Assembly: GCA_018650465.1 (NCBI GenBank)
Contig: JABIFY010000129.1
Location: forward strand, 1-60,337
Origin: Alphaproteobacteria bacterium
GTDB lineage: Bacteria > Pseudomonadota > Alphaproteobacteria > UBA2966
Direction: 5' to 3'
DNA: 60,337 nucleotides
Shown in pieces: positions 26,628 to 35,441 of the stretch. Each line of letters opens with the position of its first letter. Position 1 is the stretch's first letter. The notes under the pieces were generated by a model, which did not search any database, was not told the DNA's origin, and saw only the letters and a program-made list of their open reading frames with translations. Made by a program: the position numbers and the translations under genes.

Positions 26628-27767
26628 CTACTTTTTCAGCAGGAATTCACGGCCGATTTTGACGGTTTGGGCACCATCGTAGGAAATAATATCTGCTGTG
26701 GCATAGGTTTCAGCCCAGTTTTCCGGCAAAAATGACCCCGTACCAACGACATCAACGGGCGCTGAAACACTGCCCATAATGCGGCATTTTGAGGCATTAA
26801 ATCCGGAACTGACAACAATTTTGACCTTATCAAAGCCGGCATTGTCCAATACTTCGCGCAAATGGAAGACGGCTGCGGCCGAAACACCGGTACCGACCAG
26901 CCATTTCAGCTCGTTTTCACTGCGATATTCCCGGATCCCTTCTGGTGCATGACGTTCCATCACTGCATAGGAACTTTGTGGGTTCAGTCCCTCGACAAAA
27001 CGGCCACCGTGGGTGTCCAGTCGGATCGACAACTGCCCATCTGCTGCCAGTTCGGGAAAGCGTTTGCAGACTTCAAGCGCGTCCGTAATTTCCTGACCAA
27101 AGAAATCGACCAACACGACCAATGGCACTTCAGGATAGGTATCGTGAAACATTTCGGCGGCCCGCAAGGTTGATCCCGCATACCCGATCAGAGCATGTGG
27201 CATGGTTCCAAGACCCGTTTCATTGCCAAACCAGTGGGCTGTCGCATCTGTCGCGTTGCCAATAAAGCCAATGGCATCCGTATCTCGCCGGGCAGCATCT
27301 GATCCGACCGAGGCCGCATAGGCCATCAGATTAGCCATTTCCTGACCGGCACAATGGCGGGAGTCGAAAGCCATAAAGCCGGACCTGGGCATGGCGGTGC
27401 ACATATCATAGGCGTTCATGGCGGCAACGCAGGCTGCGCCAATCTTCTGCAGATACAGTGTTTCCAGATCGACAAGATCGACAAAGGAGCCGGTGATGTA
27501 AAGCAAAGGCTCGCCGCCACCAGCTTCCTCACCTTCCCCGAAGCGTTCCTCAATATCGACTTCAATGCCGCGCTTTGCGGCCATCGATTTGATCCAGTCA
27601 ACGGCAATACGGGTGGCGAAACGTACCGGACGGCGCATAAAAACGGCATAGGTGACCGTTTTGTCGCCATGGCGTGCAACAGTTTCCCGTGTTCGGGAAA
27701 AATACTTGTCAGTGTAGGCTGAAACGTCGCCGTCAGCCTGGGCGTTTGCCTTAACGTCCGCCGTCAT
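26628..27767 (-). CDS. Nicotinate phosphoribosyltransferase, short form
   Basis: The enzyme makes nicotinate mononucleotide from nicotinate and PRPP in NAD salvage. The 379-residue product shows SAYTDKYFSRTRETV at the start, the conserved GTMPHALIGYAGS near 191, LVDFFGQE near 222 and SGFNASKC near 325. It resembles the shorter bacterial/archaeal-type NAPRTases rather than E. coli PncB. nadE lies downstream on the same strand. Confidence 0.87.
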   Translation of the reverse strand: MTADVKANAQADGDVSAYTDKYFSRTRETVARHGDKTVTYAVFMRRPVRFATRIAVDWIKSMAAKRGIEVDIEERFGEGEEAGGGEPLLYITGSFVDLVDLETLYLQKIGAACVAAMNAYDMCTAMPRSGFMAFDSRHCAGQEMANLMAYAASVGSDAARRDTDAIGFIGNATDATAHWFGNETGLGTMPHALIGYAGSTLRAAEMFHDTYPEVPLVVLVDFFGQEITDALEVCKRFPELAADGQLSIRLDTHGGRFVEGLNPQSSYAVMERHAPEGIREYRSENELKWLVGTGVSAAAVFHLREVLDNAGFDKVKIVVSSGFNASKCRIMGSVSAPVDVVGTGSFLPENWAETYATADIISYDGAQTVKIGREFLLKK

Positions 27768-27778
27768 TTTCGTTCCGC

Positions 27779-29164
27779 CTAAAAAGCTTCAGCTGCAACC
27801 GCAATGGGCGAAACTGTCCGACGCTTGCGCAAGGTATCAGCAATCAGGAAAGCCAGTTCCAGACTTTGCGAGGCATTCAACCGTGGATCACAATGTGTGT
27901 GATAACGATCTGCCAGTGTATGCTCGGTAATGGCCTGGGCGCCACCGATACATTCGGTCACGTCCTGCCCGGTCATTTCAAAATGAACACCGCCGGCCCA
28001 GGTGCCTTCACCTTCGTGCACTTCGAAAAACTGACGAACTTCTGTCAGGATGCTGTCGAAGGGGCGAGTTTTGTAGCCTGTGTCAGCTTTGATTGTATTG
28101 CCATGCATCGGATCACAGGACCAAACCACTTTCTGTCCTGCCTTTTCAATGGCCCGGATCAGATGCGGCAGGTTCTCATGCACATTGTTGGCCCCCATAC
28201 GGGAAATAACGGTCAATCGGCCAGCTTCATTGCGTGGGTTCAACAATTCACACAAGCGCACCAGATCGTCAGGGTCCATGGTCGGACCAGCCTTGATGCC
28301 AATGGGATTACAAATGCCACGCATGTATTCGATGTGGGCACTGTTCAGCTGCCGGGTACGATCACCGATCCAAAGCATGTGGGCCGAAGTATCGTACCAG
28401 TCACCCGACGTGGAATCGACGCGCGTCATGGCCTCTTCATAACCAAGCAACAGCGCTTCATGCGAGGTATAAAACTCGGTCTGGCGCATTTCCGGCACAG
28501 CGTCGGGTGTCACGCCACAAGCGGCCATGAATTCCAGTGATTCGGAGATACGGTCCGCCAGTTCCTGATATTTTTCGCCCGTGTCGGTACCGGCAACAAA
28601 ACCCATGTTCCAGCCGTGCACGCGGTGCAAATCGGCATAACCGCCCTGGGCAAATGCGCGCAGCAGGTTCAGGGTTGCGGCGGATTGGCTGTAAACCTGT
28701 AAAAGGCGTTTAGGATCGGGTTCGCGTTCTGCGGCCTCAAAGGCCATGCCGTTGACCATGTCGCCACGGTAACTGGGCAGTTCAACACCATCGATGGTTT
28801 CAGTGCCGGCACTGCGCGGTTTGGCGAACTGTCCGGCCATACGCCCGACCTTGACCACAGGCGATGCCCCGGCATAGGTCATGACAACGGCCATCTGCAT
28901 CAAGACGCGGAAGGTATCGCGGATATTGTCAGCGGAATATTCAGCAAAGCTTTCGGCACAGTCGCCGCCTTGTAACAAAAAGGCGCGGCCTTCGCCGACG
29001 TCTGCCAGGGCGCTGCGCAACTTGCGCGCTTCTCCGGCAAAAACCAGAGGTGGATAACGCCGCAATTCGGCCTCCACATCCTTCAGCTCACTACCATTTT
29101 TGTAAACAGGCTGTTGCTCGATCGGCAAGTCACGCCAGCTATCGGGCATCCATTTGGTCGCCAT
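27779..29164 (-). CDS. 3-deoxy-7-phosphoheptulonate synthase, class II
   Basis: This enzyme commits erythrose-4-phosphate and PEP to the shikimate pathway. The 461-residue product has the plant-like class II features: QGGDCAESF near 67, [14 protein letters not shown] near 107, [10 protein letters not shown] near 350 and [15 protein letters not shown] near 385. Family regulation by aromatic amino acids cannot be judged here. The ATG ([14 protein letters not shown]) is chosen; 28 upstream codons are poorly conserved. It begins a run leading to the NAD genes, with an 11-base gap. Confidence 0.95.
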   Translation of the reverse strand: MATKWMPDSWRDLPIEQQPVYKNGSELKDVEAELRRYPPLVFAGEARKLRSALADVGEGRAFLLQGGDCAESFAEYSADNIRDTFRVLMQMAVVMTYAGASPVVKVGRMAGQFAKPRSAGTETIDGVELPSYRGDMVNGMAFEAAEREPDPKRLLQVYSQSAATLNLLRAFAQGGYADLHRVHGWNMGFVAGTDTGEKYQELADRISESLEFMAACGVTPDAVPEMRQTEFYTSHEALLLGYEEAMTRVDSTSGDWYDTSAHMLWIGDRTRQLNSAHIEYMRGICNPIGIKAGPTMDPDDLVRLCELLNPRNEAGRLTVISRMGANNVHENLPHLIRAIEKAGQKVVWSCDPMHGNTIKADTGYKTRPFDSILTEVRQFFEVHEGEGTWAGGVHFEMTGQDVTECIGGAQAITEHTLADRYHTHCDPRLNASQSLELAFLIADTLRKRRTVSPIAVAAEAF

Positions 29165-29278
29165 AACACCGCTCTCCAATAGATCGCAATTCAAATTTGG
29201 ACCAGCATATAGGCCGGAATACTGGAGAAATTCAAGCAATTGCGCCAAATAACTCGTTTTAAAGCATGTTAGCGGCTT

Positions 29279-30088
29279 TTACCCAATCAACAGGGGATAA
29301 GTCGCAGACGTCATGGCGTCGCCATCTTTCAAACCGGCTTCACGCAAGGGCTCGCTCGTGCCAGGGCGGGTATCATAATAGGCATCATCGCCGGTGTAGC
29401 GCACCGTGTAGCCCCGCCGCCGCCGGTCCTGACGGAGATTTCCGCCAGCGCCGTGGACGGTCAGACCATGAAATACATAGACATCGCCCGGTTCCAGGTC
29501 CCACGTTACCAGATCGTAGTCCCCCAAGTTCGCATCAATATCGGGCATGGCCTCGTAATCGTCATTCTTTTCATAGTCATTGCCCGCCGTGTTCTTGCCA
29601 AACTTTTCCGGCTGAAACCAACGGTCCCACTTGTGGGAGCCTCGAACAAAATTCAGAGCCCCGCTATCTTGTGTCACCGGATCCAGAGACATCCAGAAGG
29701 ACATCACATGCCGGCCCCGCACCGGCCAGTAAGGCTGATCATTATGCCAGCGGGTTGGATTGGTGGTCCCTGGTTCTTTCACAAACAACTGGTCATAAAG
29801 AAGATTAATGCGCTGAGATGCAAAAAACTGTTGGGCCAGACCTGGCAAGACGGACTTGTGGCAAAATTCATGGAAACAGCTGTCATTCTGCCAAATGCGC
29901 AGATTCCCGTGAAAGCGTCCTTTGCCGTCTTCAGAGTCATAGCCATGATAAAACGGACCCGGACTTGCGATATCACGCTCAATTGCGGCCGCAAGCTTTT
30001 CTTGCCAGCTCTGATCAATCACGCCACGCAGGACGCAGGCACCGTCTTCTTCGTATGACTTCAAATCAGCGTCGGAAACCTGGAACAT
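29279..30088 (-). CDS. Phytanoyl-CoA dioxygenase (PhyH) family protein
   Basis: A 269-residue non-haem iron, 2-oxoglutarate-type oxygenase. The facial triad is His115, Asp117 (RWHNDQPYW) and His212 (TVHGAGGN), and an Arg in RRGYTVRY near 224-230 fits the 2-oxoglutarate anchor. PhyH relatives hydroxylate many substrates (acyl-CoAs, ectoine, toxins), so the substrate is not known. It starts seven bases after the glutathione reductase stop and is probably in its operon. Confidence 0.9.
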   Translation of the reverse strand: MFQVSDADLKSYEEDGACVLRGVIDQSWQEKLAAAIERDIASPGPFYHGYDSEDGKGRFHGNLRIWQNDSCFHEFCHKSVLPGLAQQFFASQRINLLYDQLFVKEPGTTNPTRWHNDQPYWPVRGRHVMSFWMSLDPVTQDSGALNFVRGSHKWDRWFQPEKFGKNTAGNDYEKNDDYEAMPDIDANLGDYDLVTWDLEPGDVYVFHGLTVHGAGGNLRQDRRRRGYTVRYTGDDAYYDTRPGTSEPLREAGLKDGDAMTSATYPLLIG

Positions 30089-30095
30089 GTTCGCC

Positions 30096-31472
30096 CTATT
30101 CTGCTGCTTTTTCCTGAGGTGGTGTCCATTTGTCGCGCATGGTGACAAATTCTTCCGCCGAGGTTGGATGAATACCCAGTGTGGCATCAAACTGTTGTTT
30201 GGTCGCCCCCATTTTTACGGCAATGGCGACACCCTGGATAATCTCGGCCGCATCAGCGCCGACCATGTGCACACCGACCACTTTCTGGCTGGCTTGATCC
30301 ACAATCAGTTTCATAAAGGTTTGCTCATCATTGCCTGACAACGTGTGTTTCAGGGCCCGGAAAGTCGATTTATAAAGATCAAGCTCACCATAGTGCGCCC
30401 TGGCTTCAGCTTCAGTCATGCCAACGATGGCACAGGATGGCTGCGAGAAAACCGCGTGAGGTACGTCTTTGTGATCCGGGCTGGTCGGCTCTCCCAGATA
30501 GAGCGTTCGCGCCAGGGCCATGCCCTCCATCAATGCAACCGGCGTCAGTTCAACCCGATTTGTGACATCGCCAATTGCATAAATGTTGGGCACGGTCGTC
30601 TGACTGAAGTCATCGACGACGACACCGCCCCAGGCATTGCGCTCAACCCCAACAGTTTCCAGACCCAGGCCGTCCACATTGGCATGACGACCCGTGCCAA
30701 ATAGCACGGCATCAACCTCGGTTGTGGTCCCGTCCGTTAAAGTCAGAACCAGGCCGGTTGGTGTTTTTTCAATCGCTGTCACATTGGTGCCTGTGCGCAG
30801 GTTCAGCCCCTTCTTAACCACTTCTTTTGCCAGATGGTTACGCACATCGTCGTCAAAACCGCGCAAAATTTGTTCACCGCGATAATATAGGGTCGTGTCA
30901 GCGCCCAAACCATTCAGGATACCGGCAAATTCGATAGCGATATAACCACCACCGACGACCGCAGCCCGTTTTGGCAAATCCGGCAAGTGAAAGATTTCAT
31001 TCGAAGTTATGGCATGTTCTATGCCAGGAATTTTCGGCAGTGTCGGCTTGCCGCCCGTCGCAATCAGTATGGTATCGGCGGTTACTTTTTTACCCGCAAC
31101 ATCCAGCGTGTGGGCATCCACAATCACGGCACGCCCCCGATAAGTTTCAACGCCCGCGTTTCCAAGGATGGTGCCATAAATACTTTCCAGGCGGTCGATC
31201 TCTTTGTCTTTGGCGGCGATCAGGGCGGGCCATGAAAAGCTGGATTCTCCGACCGTCCAGCCAAAACCGGCAGCATCTTCAAAGTCTTCAGCGAAATGAC
31301 TGGCATAGACCATCAGTTTTTTGGGCACGCACCCCCGGATCACGCAGGTGCCGCCAAAGCGGTATTCCTCGGCAATACCAACACGGGCACCGAAGGATGC
31401 CGACATGCGGCTGGCCCGCACCCCGCCAGAGCCCGCACCAATAACAAAGAGGTCGTAGTCATATTCCGCCAT
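30096..31472 (-). CDS. gor: Glutathione-disulfide reductase
   Basis: Gor keeps glutathione reduced with NADPH and FAD. The 458-residue flavoprotein has the FAD dinucleotide fold (LFVIGAGSGGVRA), redox-active disulfide GGTCVIRGCVP (Cys43, Cys48), the NADPH-binding GGGYIAIEFAG near 170 and the C-terminal HPTSAEEFV with the active-site His-Glu. The ATG giving MAEYDYDLFV is used. A PhyH gene follows with a seven-base gap, and a class II aldolase gene diverges upstream. Confidence 0.95.
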   Translation of the reverse strand: MAEYDYDLFVIGAGSGGVRASRMSASFGARVGIAEEYRFGGTCVIRGCVPKKLMVYASHFAEDFEDAAGFGWTVGESSFSWPALIAAKDKEIDRLESIYGTILGNAGVETYRGRAVIVDAHTLDVAGKKVTADTILIATGGKPTLPKIPGIEHAITSNEIFHLPDLPKRAAVVGGGYIAIEFAGILNGLGADTTLYYRGEQILRGFDDDVRNHLAKEVVKKGLNLRTGTNVTAIEKTPTGLVLTLTDGTTTEVDAVLFGTGRHANVDGLGLETVGVERNAWGGVVVDDFSQTTVPNIYAIGDVTNRVELTPVALMEGMALARTLYLGEPTSPDHKDVPHAVFSQPSCAIVGMTEAEARAHYGELDLYKSTFRALKHTLSGNDEQTFMKLIVDQASQKVVGVHMVGADAAEIIQGVAIAVKMGATKQQFDATLGIHPTSAEEFVTMRDKWTPPQEKAAE

Positions 31473-31641
31473 TATTTTATTCCATATCAGAAAGAAGCCA
31501 CACAATTGCCGACAATCGGCGCGGCGAAGTCAATTGATGATAACATATAAGGACAAATTTCAGTTCTGCCAGTGACGAGGCAGTCACAAAATCGCCAGCC
31601 TCACTCTCCAGCTTGCATCTATCGACCTTACCGTGTCATTT

Positions 31642-31660
31642 TGTGACCATTAATGTGACC
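31642..31660 (+). promoter_or_regulatory. Direct repeat TGTGACC upstream of the class II aldolase gene
   Basis: Two identical TGTGACC units with a 12-base period lie 25 bases before the start codon. They may be a regulator-binding direct repeat; the evidence is only their exact repetition and location. Confidence 0.3.
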
Positions 31661-31684
31661 GATCATTCAACAGGACAAAGATAT

Positions 31685-32440
31685 ATGAGCAGCCATCAGG
31701 ACGTTATTCAGGAATTGCGACTGGACCTTGCTGCCGGTTTGCGCTGGGCCGCCAGACATAATTTGCATGAAGGTGTGGATAATCATTTCTCCATCGCTGT
31801 GCCCGATGAAGATGGCATTTCCAGGGGGGAGCGCTTCCTGATCAATCCCTATGGCTGGCACTGGTCAGAAATAACGGCCTCTTGCCTGGTCTATTGTGAC
31901 AAGGATGGCAACGTGCTGGAAGGCGACAATTGGGTCGAAGATACCGCCTTTCATATCCATTCAAAGGTTCATATCGCCAAGCCGGATGCAAAAGTCGTCC
32001 TGCATACTCATCAGCCCTACGCCACCGCCATTTGCACCCGTAAAAATGGCCGATTGCAGATGGCCGAACAAAATGCCCTGATGTTCAAAGACCGTATTGC
32101 CTACGATGATACCTATAACGGTCTCGCCGCCAACAGTGACGAAGGTGAGCGCATTGCCCGCACCATGGGCAATCGTTCAGTCGGATTTTTGGCCGGTCAT
32201 GGCGTTGTCGTCTGCGGTGGCAGCATGGCCGAAGCCTACACGGACCTTTATTACCTGGAACGCGCTGCCATGTTCCAGATCATGGCCGGATCGAACGGCG
32301 GTGAGCTGAACGAAGTTGCCGAAGATGTGCAAGTCCTGACCGCCCAGCAAATGGCCGACGACCGCCCCTTGCTGACCAGTCGCCATTTCAACGCCCTCAG
32401 GCGGATTTTGGATAAGGAAGAGCCGGAGTATCGGCACTAG
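31685..32440 (+). CDS. Class II aldolase/adducin family protein
   Basis: A 251-residue protein of the zinc aldolase/adducin fold. HTH (His107, His109) in VVLHTHQPYA and His172 in AGHGVVV supply the metal ligands. The family includes fuculose and ribulose phosphate aldolases, but many members related to this one are unassigned. The ATG is preceded by AGGACAAAG; 24 upstream in-frame codons are not conserved. It is divergent from gor and converges on a DapA-like gene. Confidence 0.88.
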   Translation: MSSHQDVIQELRLDLAAGLRWAARHNLHEGVDNHFSIAVPDEDGISRGERFLINPYGWHWSEITASCLVYCDKDGNVLEGDNWVEDTAFHIHSKVHIAKPDAKVVLHTHQPYATAICTRKNGRLQMAEQNALMFKDRIAYDDTYNGLAANSDEGERIARTMGNRSVGFLAGHGVVVCGGSMAEAYTDLYYLERAAMFQIMAGSNGGELNEVAEDVQVLTAQQMADDRPLLTSRHFNALRRILDKEEPEYRH

Positions 32441-32510
32441 CAATAGCTTCATTCTGATGAAGTAACATCAGGGCCGTTACTCTGGAATTCAGCAGGGCCC
32501 AGCCAAATCC

Positions 32511-32657
32511 GGTGCCTGGCACAAGCGCCTTCGCGAAGCTGCCTGGCTCCGCATTTGGCGGAGATTTCAGAACAAAAGTGACCTATGTCTTGTCGTTCGC
32601 AGATTTTGCAAACAACGGCCGGAAAAGCGGAGCCAGGCATGAAGAATGCCAGGCACC
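32511..32657. repeat. REP-like nested inverted repeat
   Basis: GGTGCCTGGCA (32511-32521) pairs with TGCCAGGCACC (32647-32657), and TGCCTGGCTCCGC (32540-32552) pairs with GCGGAGCCAGGCA (32627-32639). Each half also has its own internal hairpin. The element sits between the convergent 3' ends of the aldolase and DapA-like genes and resembles paired REP sequences (REPINs) or a small non-coding mobile element. Confidence 0.65.
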
Positions 32658-32695
32658 GTTTTTCCTCAACCTTTCGCCAGTATGACGGTAACTGT

Positions 32696-33613
32696 TTACA
32701 GGCCTCCCAAATCCTTCGACCACCTGTTCAACACCTGCATGCCAAATTCCGTTGGTTGTTGAGCGGGGGCCCGGTCGTTGGGCTCGGCCAGTCCCAGTCT
32801 TCTGGCGGCAAGGCGTTTGCCGTAACACAGAAGATGATCCACTGATGTCATCAGGAAGCTGAGAAGCGGCAGGGCCTGGGCGAAAATCCGGTCGGCTTGT
32901 GCTTCATCACCAGACATATAGGCTTCGAATATCGCCACGTGAATGTCGATGGTTTCAACGCCGGGCACCATGCCGTCACAACCCGCCCGCAGACTGTCCA
33001 CGTGTTCCATGCCATTGCGGCCGTTCAACAGTTTGTAGACACCACCGGTGGCCTCAGCCAAACCGGCGATATAGGTGGCCGGTCCTTCAGCTTTAATAAT
33101 AGAGACATTGGGATGGTTTTTATTAAGGCTTGCAAAGCCCTGGTTCGACAAACCAATGCCAATATATTCCGGTGCATTCTGAATACCGACGGGCACGGGC
33201 GAGGCATCGGCCACAGCCCCATAAAAACGGATCAGTTCGGCTTCTGAAGCACCGCGTACGGGTGGTGGCTGCAAAACAACCCAGGCCACACCGGCATCAG
33301 CAGCGTGCGTGATCGCCGCTGATTGTCCAGCGATGTTGTTTTCGGCAATGGTAACCGACAATGGCACTCGCCCGGCGATCTGTTCTGCCACCCATTCGAC
33401 CAGAGTGCGGCGTTCTTCCGTCGACAGTTTGTTGGTCTCGGTCGCCAGTCCACCCACGGCTATGCCATGACAACCGGCGTCGATGCAGCCATCAACCTGG
33501 CGGCGCATAGCCGCGCGGTCCAGGCCACCCCTGTCATCAAAAAAAGCATAGAGCATGGGGTAGATCCCCCGCACGTCGGCAAGCTTGTCTTCACTATCAG
33601 TGGATTTTGTCAT
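32696..33613 (-). CDS. DapA/NAL superfamily protein with altered catalytic tyrosine position
   Basis: A 305-residue TIM-barrel protein of the dihydrodipicolinate synthase / N-acetylneuraminate lyase superfamily. The Schiff-base lysine is present (SIIKAE, Lys174), and GLATETNKLSTEE near 55-67 stands in the GTTGE-type loop. The tyrosine of the family's YNxP motif is replaced by Gln145 (GIQNAPEY). It is thus unlikely to make dihydrodipicolinate; it may be an aldolase or hydrolase acting on another keto acid. It diverges from the reductive-dehalogenase-like gene with a 104-base gap. Confidence 0.85.
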   Translation of the reverse strand: MTKSTDSEDKLADVRGIYPMLYAFFDDRGGLDRAAMRRQVDGCIDAGCHGIAVGGLATETNKLSTEERRTLVEWVAEQIAGRVPLSVTIAENNIAGQSAAITHAADAGVAWVVLQPPPVRGASEAELIRFYGAVADASPVPVGIQNAPEYIGIGLSNQGFASLNKNHPNVSIIKAEGPATYIAGLAEATGGVYKLLNGRNGMEHVDSLRAGCDGMVPGVETIDIHVAIFEAYMSGDEAQADRIFAQALPLLSFLMTSVDHLLCYGKRLAARRLGLAEPNDRAPAQQPTEFGMQVLNRWSKDLGGL

Positions 33614-33717
33614 GCCTCACCTTAACCAATATTTTCACCAATTTACATTGCGTCAGTGCAGGTATCCTGATTTATGGAAAATACGATGTGTATGAGACGA
33701 CGATCCGGAGTATCTGA

Positions 33718-34956
33718 ATGAGTGAACGCGCGACATCCCCCGACGGCTGGCCTGCCAACAAACCGGTAGACAACAAAGCTGACTGGAAGCGCTTTGAAGC
33801 CAGCGACAAGGCTGCCGGTTTTGAGATCAGCGACGACTTTGAACGCTTTGATCAGCGCAATGACATGTTTAATCGCGCCTTCTGGGATGATGAGGTGATC
33901 ACCGATCACGTCACCGCTTTTTTTCAGGCCTATATTCATCCCAAACCACGCAAGGCGGACGGCTTCACACAATGGGACTATGCGCTGTTAAATGCGTCAT
34001 GGTCGGTGTCTAACGAATTTTCGGCCCGCGGAGGAAAGACAGGCGTGCGCGAAGGGTTCCTGGATCCCTTCAAGAAGTTTACGCCGCTTGCGCCCACAAA
34101 AGTTGACATCGACGATCCAGAGAAAGCCGCCAGTCGCCTGAAAAAGGTTGCCGAGTTTTTTGGCGCTGATGCCTTTGGCATCACTGAATATGACGAACGC
34201 TTCGCCTATGCCTCAATGGCAGACGTGCGCACCAACGAGCGGGAAGAAAAGTTCAACCCTGTGACGGAAGGCATGACGAGCGTCATCATTGTCGGCCACG
34301 GTATGGATTTTGGCCTGGTCCGGTCCTACCCCTCAGCCCTCGGCGCATCCGCCACAGGCCGTGAATATTCCCGTGAAGCCGCTGTTGCAACATCTATCGC
34401 AAGCTTCATACAAGGCCTTGGCTATAATGCCATCGCGTCCTCCAATGACAGCGCCCTGACGATCCCCTACGCTATCAAGGCGGGCTTGGGGGAATATGGC
34501 CGCAACCAGATGGTTATTACGCCAGGACACGGGCCGCGCATCCGGTTTTCAAAAATCTTCACGGATATGCCGCTGGCCCACAACAAGCCGATCAAAAGCG
34601 GTGTCACAGAAACCTGCAACGTTTGCCAAAAATGCGCCGATGCCTGTCCACCAAAAGCCCTGCCCTATGGCCCACCAAAAGAAGGTGGTGAAAACCGTTC
34701 CACCATCAAGGGCGTTAAAAAGTGGTCAGCCAATTGCGAAAAATGCTTTTCTTACTGGACAAAAATGCATGCCGATTGTGCCATCTGCATGCGGGTTTGC
34801 CCCTACAACAAAGACTTTTCAAAGTGGTACATGCGCCTGTTCCGCGACTTGTTGAATTCACCCTTGCGCAAGGTCATGCTGTGGCTGGATGACAAGCTGA
34901 AATTCGATGCCCGAAAGCCACCGCACGAGTGGTGGGGTGATACACCAGCACCCTAA
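33718..34956 (+). CDS. Soluble reductive-dehalogenase-like cobalamin/Fe-S protein
   Basis: The 412-residue protein has the C-terminal architecture of RdhA: a GREYSRE tyrosine (Tyr217), GYNAIASSNDSALTIPYAIKAGLGEYGR split near 235-262, GPRIRFSKIFTDMPL near 272-286, then two Fe-S sites (Cys300/303/306/310, and Cys340/343 with Cys354/357/361). RdhA enzymes use cobalamin to reduce carbon-halogen bonds. There is no Tat signal and no RdhB anchor gene, so it should be cytoplasmic. Relation to QueG is more distant. Function is inferred; see the finding. Confidence 0.82.
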   Translation: MSERATSPDGWPANKPVDNKADWKRFEASDKAAGFEISDDFERFDQRNDMFNRAFWDDEVITDHVTAFFQAYIHPKPRKADGFTQWDYALLNASWSVSNEFSARGGKTGVREGFLDPFKKFTPLAPTKVDIDDPEKAASRLKKVAEFFGADAFGITEYDERFAYASMADVRTNEREEKFNPVTEGMTSVIIVGHGMDFGLVRSYPSALGASATGREYSREAAVATSIASFIQGLGYNAIASSNDSALTIPYAIKAGLGEYGRNQMVITPGHGPRIRFSKIFTDMPLAHNKPIKSGVTETCNVCQKCADACPPKALPYGPPKEGGENRSTIKGVKKWSANCEKCFSYWTKMHADCAICMRVCPYNKDFSKWYMRLFRDLLNSPLRKVMLWLDDKLKFDARKPPHEWWGDTPAP

Positions 34957-34979
34957 GCCTCTGACTATCAGGCTTTTTT
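34955..34979 (+). terminator. Rho-independent terminator overlapping the rdh-like stop and the holC 3' end
   Basis: AAGCCT and AGGCTT pair around a nine-base loop, followed by TTTT. The left arm uses the stop codon bases and the right part lies within the last codons of the convergent holC gene. Confidence 0.6.
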
Positions 34980-35417
34980 CTCCCAACCACCGGTCGGTGT
35001 TTGTTGCCAATAGGTCAAATCGTGACCGGCATCCTTGCGGATTTTCCAGCGACTGCGCGCGGCTTGTACCGCCTCTTGATCGTGGCCATCAAACAAATCC
35101 AGCACACGGTCAAATTTACTGAAATCGGGAATGTCGACGCCATCCACCAGGGCCAGGACACTGGCGGCATTGGGGTTTTCATCATGCGTGGTCAGGTAAA
35201 TAGGCTGGTCTGCAGCGGGGCCGTCTTCGGCTGATCCGTGTGGTAAAAAACTGTCTGGGTCGTACGTCCACAAGGCCAAATTGAGTTCTGCAACATGGTC
35301 TTCCGATCCCGCAATGACGACGGTTCGCATGCCAGCCGAATGGGCTTTTTCAAGAATTTTGGGCAAGGCAAATTTTAAAGGTGTGCGTTCCAGGTGATAG
35401 AAACTAACCTCAGTCAT
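34968..35417 (-). CDS. holC: DNA polymerase III chi subunit
   Basis: Chi links the clamp loader to single-stranded DNA-binding protein. The 149-residue product begins MTEVSFYHLERTPLKFALPKILEKA, as alphaproteobacterial HolC proteins do, and has ALWTYDPDSFLPHG near 48-61 and the NAASVLALVDG region. Six upstream in-frame codons were excluded. It follows pepA by 24 bases on the same strand, the usual pepA-holC pairing. Confidence 0.92.
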   Translation of the reverse strand: MTEVSFYHLERTPLKFALPKILEKAHSAGMRTVVIAGSEDHVAELNLALWTYDPDSFLPHGSAEDGPAADQPIYLTTHDENPNAASVLALVDGVDIPDFSKFDRVLDLFDGHDQEAVQAARSRWKIRKDAGHDLTYWQQTPTGGWEKKA

Positions 35418-35441
35418 TGCCCTGCCCTCAATCAATCAAAC

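Noticed and set aside
27866-28540. Open frame opposite the DAHP synthase gene (224 codons)
   Set aside because: It is antisense to strongly conserved coding DNA and has a composition rich in His, Cys and Gln as expected of a shadow frame.
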